Source of the DNA: Tectiglobus sp965215755
Lineage (GTDB): Bacteria; Pseudomonadota; Alphaproteobacteria; Rhizobiales; Hyphomicrobiaceae
Direction of reading: 5' to 3'
Length of the DNA: 64,000 bases
Assembly (NCBI GenBank): GCA_965215755.1
Contig: OZ244119.1
Coordinates: 4,402,001-4,466,000 of the forward strand
The notes beneath the pieces were generated by a model, which was not told the origin of the DNA, did not search any database, and saw only the letters and a program-made list of their open reading frames with translations. Position numbers and translations under genes: made by a program. Shown here one piece after another: positions 16,683-25,070 of this stretch (positions are counted from its first letter, which is position 1; the number at the start of each line of letters is the position of its first letter).

Positions 16683-17336
16683 TCAGGCTGGAATGTCGGC
16701 GATCCCACCGTTGCGCCTAGACCATTGCGAAGCATTGGCAGCGAACGTCTCGAGTTCACTTATCACCGAGGGAGCCAGGTGGTTGCCTTGCGCCGCGACT
16801 GTAATGATGTCAGCCAGCGTGACAAGCGAACTAATCTCCGGCGCACCGGTAAAGATCTTGTAGTCCAGAACAACATAGATGCCGATGACATCAGCTTCAG
16901 CATCTTCCAGCGCACGCTGGACCGACGCCTTGGTACGGCCATCTGTTGTCAGGTCATCCATCAGCAACGTACGTGTTCCAGGTTTGAATGTCCCTTCGAA
17001 GCGTGCCAGTCGCCCAAACCCCTTGCCCTGTTTCATAGCCACGACGAGCGGCTTACTCTTGCGATCGGCAATCATTGACGCAAACGGCACTCCTGCCAAT
17101 TCACAGCCCGCGATTTGCTCAAATGCATCGCTGCCGATCTGCTGATCGATGACGCCAAGCGACAACTCGATCAATCGGCTCCGCGCTGCGGGGAACGCTA
17201 TCAGACGTTTAATGTCAACGAAGACTGGGCTTGCCCAACCCGATGAGAAAAAGAATGGGTCGCCGCTTGTGCGTGTATAGACGATACCACTCTTCAGGAC
17301 CAATTCGGCGGCCTCTGCGGCTGGACTGTCTGTCAT
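16683..17336 (-). CDS. Orotate phosphoribosyltransferase-like protein
   Basis: 217 residues. The PRPP-binding motif is LLMDDLTTDGRTK (residues 124-136), and the N-terminal SGDPFFFSSGWASPVFVD is OPRT-like. The flexible catalytic loop reads AMKQGKGFGRLARFEG, where typical PyrE has a VRKxxKxHG pattern, so the loop is altered. OPRT makes orotidine 5'-phosphate from orotate and PRPP. Its start overlaps the stop of an M20 carbamoyl hydrolase gene (ATGA, 17333-17336), so it is translated second in that operon. This context suggests a pyrimidine or ureide role outside the main biosynthetic locus. Confidence 0.75.
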   Translation of the reverse strand: MTDSPAAEAAELVLKSGIVYTRTSGDPFFFSSGWASPVFVDIKRLIAFPAARSRLIELSLGVIDQQIGSDAFEQIAGCELAGVPFASMIADRKSKPLVVAMKQGKGFGRLARFEGTFKPGTRTLLMDDLTTDGRTKASVQRALEDAEADVIGIYVVLDYKIFTGAPEISSLVTLADIITVAAQGNHLAPSVISELETFAANASQWSRRNGGIADIPA

Positions 17337-18661
17337 GATCGCACCTCATTTTCCAAGTTGGCCAGTTCCCACGTAGCCCGCGCGAGGACCTCCGCAGCCA
17401 CGAAGAAATCCGACATCTCCATCGACTCGTGCGGATTGTGACTGCCCTTATCGTTGCGCACGAAAATCATAGCTGACGGAATGCCAGCGTTCGCAAAGAC
17501 GGCCGAGTCATGACCCGCGCCTGAAGGCATGATTTCGTATGCGGTCTCGGCCGCTTCCGAACTTGCCGTCAGGACATCGACAACATTGTCACTCATCTTT
17601 GCTGGCTCGGTTGCAACCGGTTCGCCGAGATCAAACGCCACCCCACGTTTCGTTGCGATCTGCTCGCATTCCGATTGAATGAGATTGCCGAAGGACTCCA
17701 ACGTTTTCTTATCCTGGCTGCGATACTCGAGCGCGAAGGAAACTTCGCCGGGCACGCGCGACACGGCATGCTCGGTTGGGTTTGTCTCAACAATGCCAGA
17801 CGTGACCACAAGATCTTCGCCCCATTCGAGAAGCACGCGCCAGTGTTCATCGATCCGCATGAGAAGTTCGGCCATGGCGAGCACGGCGTCATGGCGCAAC
17901 CACCTTGGCACCGCACCGGAGTGCGCAGCTTCACCTCGGCAGACAACGCGGCGATGGCGTACGTTGCCGCGGATACCGGTCACGAGCCCGACGGGTTTGT
18001 CTTTAGCGATAAGAACCGGACCTTGCTCGATGTGGATTTCCAACCAGCTATGGAATTCCTGCGGATCGCGGAGCTGGTCCTGAGCCGTGATCCTGGCGAT
18101 GTCTACACCGCAGACATCCATCTGCTCCGCCAAGGTCAATCGGTTTTCACGATGGCGGCTTTGCAAATCCGCGCTGCCAAGCTGGCCAAACATGGCGCGC
18201 GAACCGAAATAACATGGCCCGCCAAACCATGCACTTTCTTCACCACGTAAAACCAGCAACTCCAATGTGCGGTTGGCCCCACCACGCGCCTGTGCAGCCA
18301 ACAGGGCCAGCAGCCCACCAATAACGCCGGCTGCTCCATCGTAGTTGCCACCTTGAGGAACGCTGTCGAGATGAGAGCCGGTTGCAACAGTCGTCTTGTT
18401 TGGTTCGGAACCAGGCAAGCGCACGATTAGATTTTGTGCCGCATCCCAATGTGTTTCGAGACCGTTGTCCCTGGCCAGCCTCTCAACAACCAACATGGCT
18501 TCGGTTTCACCTGCGCCATAGGTTTCACGACTGATGCCGACACCGTCGAACGACATCTCGCGGAACTGCGTGAACAGATCGCACGCTAGGTCCTCGAATG
18601 TAGGCGTGATGAATTGATCGGTGCTCGTCGGGAAAAAGTGCAAGGCGCTATCGTTGGCCAT
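17333..18661 (-). CDS. M20-family amidohydrolase (N-carbamoyl-amino-acid/allantoate type)
   Basis: 442 residues from the ATG at 18661, which has TGGAGGC before it; the frame remains open to 18772, but that part includes an RNA hairpin. Zinc ligands fit GSHLDSVPQGGNYDGAAG, RGEESAWFG and IHIEQGPVL, with SHNPHE near the C terminus. These enzymes hydrolyse N-carbamoyl amino acids or allantoate and release ammonia and CO2. The leader contains an intrinsic terminator and, further up, a perfect inverted repeat, so expression is probably controlled. The following OPRT-like gene is translationally coupled. Confidence 0.9.
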   Translation of the reverse strand: MANDSALHFFPTSTDQFITPTFEDLACDLFTQFREMSFDGVGISRETYGAGETEAMLVVERLARDNGLETHWDAAQNLIVRLPGSEPNKTTVATGSHLDSVPQGGNYDGAAGVIGGLLALLAAQARGGANRTLELLVLRGEESAWFGGPCYFGSRAMFGQLGSADLQSRHRENRLTLAEQMDVCGVDIARITAQDQLRDPQEFHSWLEIHIEQGPVLIAKDKPVGLVTGIRGNVRHRRVVCRGEAAHSGAVPRWLRHDAVLAMAELLMRIDEHWRVLLEWGEDLVVTSGIVETNPTEHAVSRVPGEVSFALEYRSQDKKTLESFGNLIQSECEQIATKRGVAFDLGEPVATEPAKMSDNVVDVLTASSEAAETAYEIMPSGAGHDSAVFANAGIPSAMIFVRNDKGSHNPHESMEMSDFFVAAEVLARATWELANLENEVRS

Positions 18662-18672
18662 GTCAGCCTCCA

Positions 18673-18708
18673 GCAAAAACGAAAACCGGCGCTCGCGGTG
18701 GCGCCGGT
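18673..18708 (-). terminator. Intrinsic terminator in the leader of the M20 gene (possible attenuator)
   Basis: On the minus strand the stem ACCGGCGC (18708-18701) and GCGCCGGT (18692-18685) with an 8-base loop is followed by TTTTCGTTTTT. It ends 12 bases before the ATG at 18661, right before the ribosome site. No gene ends upstream of it on this strand, so it would stop transcription of the M20 gene itself. Confidence 0.65.
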
Positions 18709-18755
18709 CATTGTTCAGGAAGCGGATGAACCTAACCCAGACATGATTGTTGTGC

Positions 18756-18776
18756 AAGCTTGATCTGATCAAGCTT
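18756..18776. promoter_or_regulatory. Perfect 10-bp inverted repeat, candidate operator
   Basis: AAGCTTGATC, one T, then GATCAAGCTT. It lies between the divergent M20 and DUF4286-like operons. The TTGATC/GATCAA half-sites resemble those of FadR-type GntR regulators. It could control both directions. No regulator gene is adjacent. Confidence 0.55.
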
Positions 18777-18851
18777 TACCACTCACTCCGATCGGCGCTT
18801 AACTTGGGTCGTACGACAGAATTTGCGATTGGTTTTTGCGCCGTGCTTTAT

Positions 18852-19355
18852 ATGGTTGAAATGGAACTTCCCGATCGATCGCGGCAAGATGAATGGCATA
18901 AGTGGTACGCTAACCATATTGCCAAGTTGCTGTCGGTTGACGGCTTTCACGCGTCACAGAGATTTATCTCAAGAACCAACACCCCGTCTCCATTTCTGGC
19001 GATCCATGATGTTGATGGTCCCGAAGTTTTTGAAAGTGTCAGCTATAAATCTGTCGGCGGCCCCTCGGGAACCGGCGAGTGGCAGGCGCTCATGACAAAC
19101 TGGTATCGCAACTTGTTCGATGGTCTGGACAGAATGCCAGGACTTGCAATGGATCAACACCTCGTCGTTTTCGATGAAGGATCTGCTGCGCCAACCGGGT
19201 TTGCGGACCGCGTCACCTGGCTTTCGATCGCCGGCCTTGATCGCTCAGCCCAGCACCGTGGCGTGCTGGTTCTGGAAGCTGGCGAAGACACCAATACGTT
19301 TTCTGAAATTTCTGGTGCCCGTGTTTTCGCTCCAATCACCGGAAAGTTCCAGTGA
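18852..19355 (+). CDS. DUF4286/EthD-like small protein
   Basis: 167 residues from the ATG at 18852; the open frame upstream to 18747 crosses the operator and is not expected to be translated. The two halves each look like an alpha-beta barrel of the EthD/dimeric ferredoxin-like group (DEWHKWYANHIAKLLSVDGFHASQRF, then VTWLSIAGLDRSAQHRGVLV). Such proteins are often found beside oxidoreductases in catabolic operons; a few help degrade ethers. Overlaps the next gene by 4 bases. Confidence 0.65.
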   Translation: MVEMELPDRSRQDEWHKWYANHIAKLLSVDGFHASQRFISRTNTPSPFLAIHDVDGPEVFESVSYKSVGGPSGTGEWQALMTNWYRNLFDGLDRMPGLAMDQHLVVFDEGSAAPTGFADRVTWLSIAGLDRSAQHRGVLVLEAGEDTNTFSEISGARVFAPITGKFQ

Positions 19356-20845
19356 CTGCGATGACCAGCGAAGACTGCGATGTCATTGTTGTCGGCGGGG
19401 GCGGTGCCGGCATGGCTGCCGCAAGTGAAGCGGCCCAACTTGGACGCAACACCGTCCTGCTTGAAAAAAACGCAGAGCTTGGCGGCAGTACAGCCTGGTC
19501 GGTGGGTTCGATTTCTGCAACCAATACAGAGCATCAACAGGCGCTCGGTATCGTCGACCATCCCGATGCTCATTTCGAAGACCTTGAACTGTTCGCGGGC
19601 GCGAAAGCCAATCGCGACAACCGCGCCTTACGGCGCATCCTGGTCGACAACACAACAGAGATGATGCGTTGGCTACAGAGTGCCGGTCTGGTGTTTGTCG
19701 GTCCACATCCAGAACCGCCACATCGTGTCTCGCGGATGCACAACGTCTTACCGAACTCTCGTGCTTTTCCGCGCGTACTCGGTCGACATTGCCGAAAAAT
19801 GGGCGTCGACATTCGTCTCAATTGCGAGGCCGAGAAACTGGTCGTCGAGCAAGGCCGCGTTGTTGGCGTCGAGGTTCGCTCCACGTCAGCACGACAGGTC
19901 ACTATTCGTGCTCGCGGCGGTGTCGTATTGGCCGGGGGAGACTACAGTGCCGGTACTGAGCTGAAAGCGGAGCTTGCCGGACCTGACGTTGCAAATCTCG
20001 AAGCGGTCAATCCGAATGCCACCGGCAAAGCGATCCAGATTGCCCGCGAGATCGGGGCCGAAGTCATCAATGGAGACCTACTGCGCGGGCCCATCATGCG
20101 GTTTATTCCGCCGCGCAAGGAAAGCCTGTTACGGCGCCTGCCACCGAACCGAACGCTGGCCTTGGCGATGAAATGGTCGTTCGACAACCTGCCTCAATCG
20201 ATCCAACGTCCGTTTGCTATGAGTTTCCTGACGACGGCACTGGGACCGGCCGCTGAGCTGTTTCAGGAAGGCGCCGTGCTCATCAACAAGGACGGCAACA
20301 GGTTCTGCGATGAGCTTGATCTGCCGGGCCATGCTGTCGCCAAACAAACCGACAATGAAGCGTTTATCGTCATGGATGCAGCGATGGCCGAGAAGTTCAC
20401 CGAATGGCCTTACTTCATTTCGACCGCGCCAGGGGTGGCCTATGCCTACCTCGATGATTATCGGCGCAATCGCAAAGACATCTTTCACCACGGTCAAACA
20501 ATCGATGACCTGGCCCGGGCGCTTCCGGCTCCGGCTGCTAATTTACAGACCGCGCTAGCCGAGGAGAGACCCAACCGCACGCCACTCGGTGACGGTCCTT
20601 ACATTGCTCTTGGACCTGTGAAGAGCTATGTCGTTTTCACGGATGGTGGTCTCAAGGTCACGGAGGATCATGAAGTCCTTGGCCCGGCAGATGCCCCCAT
20701 CCCGGGTCTCTATGCGGCGGGATCAACCGGACAAGGCGGACTTATCCTGGAAGGCCACGGCCATCACCTCGGCTGGGCATTTGTGTCGGGCCGTCTGGCA
20801 GGACGCAATGCGGCACTCAATGTTGCCGGTCAAAATACGAACTGA
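19352..20845 (+). CDS. FAD-dependent oxidoreductase (fumarate reductase/ketosteroid dehydrogenase type)
   Basis: 497 residues from a GTG that overlaps the previous stop; an ATG at 19361 is an equally possible start. The FAD-binding N terminus is VIVVGGGGAGMAAASEAAQLG with LLEKNAELGGSTAWS. The C terminus GLYAAGSTGQGGLILEGHGHH is typical of FAD_binding_2 proteins. Members dehydrogenate or reduce C-C bonds in steroids, fumarate and other substrates. Eight bases separate it from an LLM monooxygenase gene, so both should work on one pathway. Confidence 0.88.
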   Translation: MTAMTSEDCDVIVVGGGGAGMAAASEAAQLGRNTVLLEKNAELGGSTAWSVGSISATNTEHQQALGIVDHPDAHFEDLELFAGAKANRDNRALRRILVDNTTEMMRWLQSAGLVFVGPHPEPPHRVSRMHNVLPNSRAFPRVLGRHCRKMGVDIRLNCEAEKLVVEQGRVVGVEVRSTSARQVTIRARGGVVLAGGDYSAGTELKAELAGPDVANLEAVNPNATGKAIQIAREIGAEVINGDLLRGPIMRFIPPRKESLLRRLPPNRTLALAMKWSFDNLPQSIQRPFAMSFLTTALGPAAELFQEGAVLINKDGNRFCDELDLPGHAVAKQTDNEAFIVMDAAMAEKFTEWPYFISTAPGVAYAYLDDYRRNRKDIFHHGQTIDDLARALPAPAANLQTALAEERPNRTPLGDGPYIALGPVKSYVVFTDGGLKVTEDHEVLGPADAPIPGLYAAGSTGQGGLILEGHGHHLGWAFVSGRLAGRNAALNVAGQNTN

Positions 20846-20853
20846 GGACACTG

Positions 20854-21933
20854 ATGCGAAATATCGAACTAGGTTGGTTTCTTCCGACCAATGGCGACAC
20901 GCTGGATTACGGGGAGCCGTGGCAACATCCACAATCGCACGAGATGTTTTCGCGAGTGATGATCGCCGCTGAGAATGCCGGCTTTGAATACATTCTGCTG
21001 CCGGTGGCCTCGACTTGCTGGGACGCCTGGATGAGCAGCGCGTTCATGGTGCAGCAAACAAAGTCGATCAAGATGCTGGTGGCTGCCCGGCCGAGCTACA
21101 TCAACCCAGTGTTGCTTGCCAAAATGATTGCAACCTTCGATCAACTTTCCGGCGGTCGCATTTCCATCAACCTGATTGCCGGACAGAACGACGTTGAAAA
21201 TGATGCCGAGGGCGTCGGCCTCGACAAGAACGAACGCTATGAAGTGATGACCGAGGAAGTCGAGATACTCAAGGCGATTTGGGGATCGCGCGAGCCATGC
21301 CATTACAACGGCAAACACTATCAGCTCAACGGCGCCACGATCGGACCAGAGATCTACCAGAAGCCGTTTCCAAAGTTCTACCTCGGTGGCGGTTCACAAC
21401 AAGCCTGGGAGCTTTCCGCCAAGCATTCCGACGTCCATTTGTTCTGGGGTGACACCGTCGATGCCATCAAGGACAACATGGCCAAGATCCGTGAGATGGC
21501 GGGTCAACATGGGCGCGCCGACGAGATTGGCTTTGGCATGCGATTGCAAATCATTTGCCGCGAAAGCGAGGCAGAGGCGTGGGACGTTGCCCGCGGATTG
21601 ATTGCCACGGTGACCGACGACCGCAAAGAGTATATCCGCACGCAGTTCGCAAAGTCAGAAGCCAATCAGCGCGTGCAACAATTGGCTCGCGATTATGGTG
21701 AGCTGATTGCACCACATATGTGGACGGGCCTCACCGTTGCCCGACCGGGCGCCGGCATTGTAATTGTTGGCACTCCGGAACAATGCGCATCGACATTACA
21801 GAACTATATCGATATTGGTTGCCATTCGTTCTGTTTGTCCGGCTACCTTCACGACGAGGAAGCGGAACGCTTTGGTCGCTGGGTTCGACCAATCCTCGTT
21901 GAGAACAATCCTGGTCGGCTCGATCCACTGTAG
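20854..21933 (+). CDS. LLM-class flavin-dependent monooxygenase (SsuD-like)
   Basis: 359 residues with the bacterial luciferase-like barrel. The SsuD-like signature is VAARPSYINPVLLAKMIATFDQLSGGRISINLIAG, followed by NDAEGVGLDKNERYEVMTEEVEILKAIW and FYLGGGSQQAWELSAKHSD. These FMNH2-dependent enzymes cleave alkanesulfonates or related compounds. A separate NADH:FMN reductase (SsuE-like) is not in the window. Together with the sulfatases and TauD genes this gives the region a sulfur-scavenging flavour, but the substrate is unproven. Confidence 0.9.
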   Translation: MRNIELGWFLPTNGDTLDYGEPWQHPQSHEMFSRVMIAAENAGFEYILLPVASTCWDAWMSSAFMVQQTKSIKMLVAARPSYINPVLLAKMIATFDQLSGGRISINLIAGQNDVENDAEGVGLDKNERYEVMTEEVEILKAIWGSREPCHYNGKHYQLNGATIGPEIYQKPFPKFYLGGGSQQAWELSAKHSDVHLFWGDTVDAIKDNMAKIREMAGQHGRADEIGFGMRLQIICRESEAEAWDVARGLIATVTDDRKEYIRTQFAKSEANQRVQQLARDYGELIAPHMWTGLTVARPGAGIVIVGTPEQCASTLQNYIDIGCHSFCLSGYLHDEEAERFGRWVRPILVENNPGRLDPL

Positions 21934-21963
21934 TTGCTACCCCAAAAAGTCAGGACAATTCTG

Positions 21964-23199
21964 TTGTCGTTCTTTGAACCCTTTTCCGTGCGCAATTTCC
22001 GCTACCAGTGGCCGGCGGATCTCGCGACCACGTGGGCGTTCGAAATGGAGACGCTGGTCCTCGGCTGGTACATTTATACGGAGACTGACTCCGTTCTGCT
22101 GCTGACGGTGTTCGGGTCGCTCCTCTTCATCGGGACGCTTCTCTCACCGATCGTTGGTGTCATTGCCGACAGGATCGGTCATCGCAATCTGATCTGTATC
22201 ATGCGCATGCTCTACGCCTTGCTCGCAACAGTCATGGTGAGCCTGATCTATCTGGATCTCCTGACGCCAACGATCGCACTCGTCATTGCGTTCTTTGTCG
22301 GCCTGGTGCGGCCTTCTGATATGGGTATGCGGTCAGCTCTGGTGGCTGCGATCATGCCAACCCGGCTGTTGGTCGGCGCAATGAGTATCGCGCGGACGAC
22401 GCTGGATACTGCCCGGATCTTCGGTGCACTGGCCGGCGCGAGTCTTTTTGCAATTATTGGGATCGGTGCAACATATATTGTCATCGCCGGGTTTTACTGG
22501 CTGGGCCTGCTGCTGAGCCTGTGCATCACTTCACCGGACCGAACCCTTGATAGCCAAAGCAACGCTCCCAAGCCGTCTCCCTGGCGAGATCTCCGTGAGG
22601 GATTCCACTACATTTGGTCAACCCCGCATTTGCAAGCGGCGATGTGGCTTGCTGTTCTGGTCAACCTGACAGCTTTTCCGTTGACCATTGGTCTTCTGCC
22701 CTATGTCGCGAAAGACATTTATGGGACGGGTGAGACAGGTCTTGGTTATCTCCTAGCGAGTTTCTCTGTTGGCGCGCTGGTGGCCTCTCTGATGCTTGGT
22801 GTGATCGGTCAAAAGACGCAATCAGCGCGCATGATGTTGATCTTTTCAATTGCCTGGCACGCAGCCCTTTGGGTCTTCTGTTTTACCAGCGACCAGCTCA
22901 GCGGCATGATGCTTTTGCTGGTGGCAGGCTTCGCGCAGAGCATGAGCATGGTTCCCCTCACCATTATGCTGATGCGGTCATCCGATGCCGCTTTCCGTGG
23001 CCGCGTGATGGGTATTCGGATGCTGGCAATCTATACGCTGCCTGTCGGCTTAGTGATCTCGGGCACGCTGATTGAGACAATGGGTTTTCGCAATGCGATG
23101 TCGCTTTACATGGTCACCGGGATCATACTCACTGTTCTGATTGGCCTTCGCTGGTATCGTGATCTGTGGCCTGCAACGGCGATAGCCAACGCACGCTGA
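21964..23199 (+). CDS. MFS transporter (EntS/MFS_3-like)
   Basis: About 411 residues from a TTG at 21964 that has AGGA at a good distance; another TTG at 21934 directly follows the preceding stop but lacks a ribosome site. About 12 TM helices are visible. The loop between TM2 and TM3 reads GVIADRIGHRNLI, a variant of the MFS GxxxDRxGRR motif. The central cytoplasmic loop is SQSNAPKPSPWRDLREGF. It is in the same orientation as the oxidoreductase genes and may import their substrate or export a product. Confidence 0.85.
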   Translation: MSFFEPFSVRNFRYQWPADLATTWAFEMETLVLGWYIYTETDSVLLLTVFGSLLFIGTLLSPIVGVIADRIGHRNLICIMRMLYALLATVMVSLIYLDLLTPTIALVIAFFVGLVRPSDMGMRSALVAAIMPTRLLVGAMSIARTTLDTARIFGALAGASLFAIIGIGATYIVIAGFYWLGLLLSLCITSPDRTLDSQSNAPKPSPWRDLREGFHYIWSTPHLQAAMWLAVLVNLTAFPLTIGLLPYVAKDIYGTGETGLGYLLASFSVGALVASLMLGVIGQKTQSARMMLIFSIAWHAALWVFCFTSDQLSGMMLLLVAGFAQSMSMVPLTIMLMRSSDAAFRGRVMGIRMLAIYTLPVGLVISGTLIETMGFRNAMSLYMVTGIILTVLIGLRWYRDLWPATAIANAR

Positions 23200-23230
23200 A
23201 GTCGTACTGGCTCAATGAGGGAGAATGACT

Positions 23231-24220
23231 ATGGCAGACACTCAAGCTGCGGCGCGCTTTCTGGACCGCACCGTCACATTAGCGAACGGGGTCACTGGAG
23301 AGAACGTCTCAATCCCGTCTGCATCTCCACTCAATTATCATCAGGTTCTAACCGCCGCAGATGACATGCCCAGCACTACGGTTGATGGGAAACTGTTTCT
23401 CCCGACCGATGCGGCGCGCGTGTCATCAGGTCCGCTACCGCTCATCATTGTGTGCCCGGGCAGTCTCGGGGTTGCGCCATCGCACCTGGCGCATGCCGAG
23501 ACGCTCAATGCACTTGGCTATGCCACGTTCGTTCTTGACAGTTTCGGCGCGCGAGGTGTGACCTCGACAGTTGCGAAGCAGACCCAGTTTTCATTTGCTG
23601 CATCCGCTTATGATGTTCTGGCCGCCTGGAAGGTTTTGGCGGCACGGGCCGATATCGATGCCACGCGGATCGGGGCGCAAGGTCATAGCCGCGGCGGGTC
23701 AGCGGTCTTGATGGCCGCGACGCGTCAGTTCGCCGATGCTGTTGTGGGTACTGATAACGGCTTACATGCGATCCTGCCGGCCTATCCATGGAGTGGGCAC
23801 CAGTTCCTCGACCCGAGCGTCGGCAGCACGGAAGTGCGCGTCCTGATGGGAGATGCTGACGAGTGGTGTTCTCCGATGCAGGTGCAAGGTCATCTGCAAG
23901 CCATTCGCTTGACGGGCGGCATCACGAGCATGCGTCTCTTCAGTGGAGCTCATCACAGCTTCGATCGCGGCAGTGACGTAATATATATTGCGGAAGCATC
24001 CGTCTCACCAGCAGCGCCAACCACCTTTATTGCGGACGATGGTGCGATGATCCACCCGCTCGAGGGCGCCCCCAACCCGGCACTTGTTGACCGGGATGTG
24101 ATGATCTATTCACTCAAAGCGGGATACGGCAACAAAGGTGCTCACCTGGGTAGCGCTCCCGGCGAAGCGGAAGCCTTCCGGGAGGACATGGTCGCGTTTT
24201 GGCAGCGCGTCATGACCTAG
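23231..24220 (+). CDS. Dienelactone hydrolase-like alpha/beta hydrolase
   Basis: 329 residues from the ATG at 23231 (GGGAGA 8 bases upstream); an ATG two codons earlier is also possible. The hydrolase core has LIIVCPGSLGVAPSHLAHAETL, the nucleophile elbow GAQGHSRGGSAVL (Ser in GHSRG) and a His in SGAHHSFDRGSD. An Asp is likely in MGDADEWCSP. The family hydrolyses lactones and other esters. The stop overlaps the stop region of a convergent gene. Confidence 0.8.
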   Translation: MADTQAAARFLDRTVTLANGVTGENVSIPSASPLNYHQVLTAADDMPSTTVDGKLFLPTDAARVSSGPLPLIIVCPGSLGVAPSHLAHAETLNALGYATFVLDSFGARGVTSTVAKQTQFSFAASAYDVLAAWKVLAARADIDATRIGAQGHSRGGSAVLMAATRQFADAVVGTDNGLHAILPAYPWSGHQFLDPSVGSTEVRVLMGDADEWCSPMQVQGHLQAIRLTGGITSMRLFSGAHHSFDRGSDVIYIAEASVSPAAPTTFIADDGAMIHPLEGAPNPALVDRDVMIYSLKAGYGNKGAHLGSAPGEAEAFREDMVAFWQRVMT

Positions 24221-24741
24221 TTCGAACCAGCCGTGTTGTCAGCCTCATCGCCCTCCCGCCGGGCGCCGCTGACAATCAGGATAAGTACGCCTAGCAGGGA
24301 AAACATCAGTCCGATCCCGGCATGCAAGTATGAGAAGGGTGGCGCAACGTAATACGGAGCCGGACCGCGGTAGCGAAGATCGAGCTTATCTCCGACCTTG
24401 GCGCTTTCGAGGTTGAGCTTCGAGAAACTGGCCCATGCGCTGCCGGTTCCATTCGTGGTCGTGAACTCAACTTTTGCCCGCGGGTTCCGCCGAACCGTTT
24501 CGCCGGCAGCCGACAGTTTTTTCATCGCGGTGCATTCTACTCTCTGCCAGGTGCAGCGGCCAATCAGGCAAACACCTTTTTCACAAACATGCCCGATCTC
24601 GGCGACCGTCGCGCGGGCCGGCGTGGCAGAGATCTCGTCATAGACCTGCATTGCAGGCATGATCAGGCCGGCGACCGCGAGGATCCAACCAAGATTGCGT
24701 AACATGCTATAGGCCGTCGATTTGAACAAAGACAACTCCAT
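24217..24741 (-). CDS. DUF3592 membrane protein
   Basis: 174 residues from the ATG at 24741; the frame remains open upstream into the 167-bp repeat but that extension is not protein-like. TM helices lie at about 16-36 and 142-163. The extracytoplasmic part has four Cys residues (VCEKGVCLIGRCTWQRVEC) and a DUF3592-type beta region (KVEFTTTNG, VGDKLDLRYRGPAPYYVAPP). The function of the family is unknown. A second DUF3592 gene lies at 28620. Confidence 0.7.
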   Translation of the reverse strand: MELSLFKSTAYSMLRNLGWILAVAGLIMPAMQVYDEISATPARATVAEIGHVCEKGVCLIGRCTWQRVECTAMKKLSAAGETVRRNPRAKVEFTTTNGTGSAWASFSKLNLESAKVGDKLDLRYRGPAPYYVAPPFSYLHAGIGLMFSLLGVLILIVSGARREGDEADNTAGSN

Positions 24742-24758
24742 GGGTTGGTCAGTCAGTA

Positions 24759-24925
24759 TAGTCTTCCGGCTCCGGCATTTGGCTCCCTTGCCCGCTTGTC
24801 TCAATTCAAATGTCGGAGCCAAAGGAACACTAGCAAGATTTTGTTTCTAGTGTAGCTCTTGCATCTTGCGCTTGGACTCGAGTCCAGCAGCAAATGGGAA
24901 CCAGGCGTCAGATGCGCTACACTAG
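24759..24925. repeat. 167-bp dispersed repeat, copy A
   Basis: Aligns without gaps, at roughly 70 percent identity by eye, with 47331-47497. Both copies start TAGT and end ACACTAG. The best conserved core is AGCCAAAGGAACAC followed by an ATTTTGTTT stretch. It lies between the divergent DUF3592 gene and the ThDP enzyme gene. Copy A also has an internal ACACTAG...CTAGTGT inverted repeat. It encodes no protein; it may be a small mobile or regulatory repeat family. Confidence 0.7.
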
Positions 24926-25070
24926 TGTAGTCTTGGCAATTGCTTCATCACATGGGCAATCGAGTGCACACCCGCGCAATGCTAGAGTACAGTTTCGTCT
25001 GGCTGGTCTCGCCTGGATCACTATCTGCGTGGTAGCCGACCAAAAAGCAACGAAATTGGGGAGACCGGCT

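Noticed and set aside
16672..16687. CCTGA/TCAGG hairpin as a bidirectional terminator between TauD copy 2 and the OPRT-like gene
   Set aside because: Only 5 bp of stem and no T-run on either side.
24894..25070. 59-codon extension of the ThDP enzyme
   Set aside because: It begins inside the 167-bp repeat and lacks similarity to ThDP enzymes; the ATG at 25071 has GGGGAGA.
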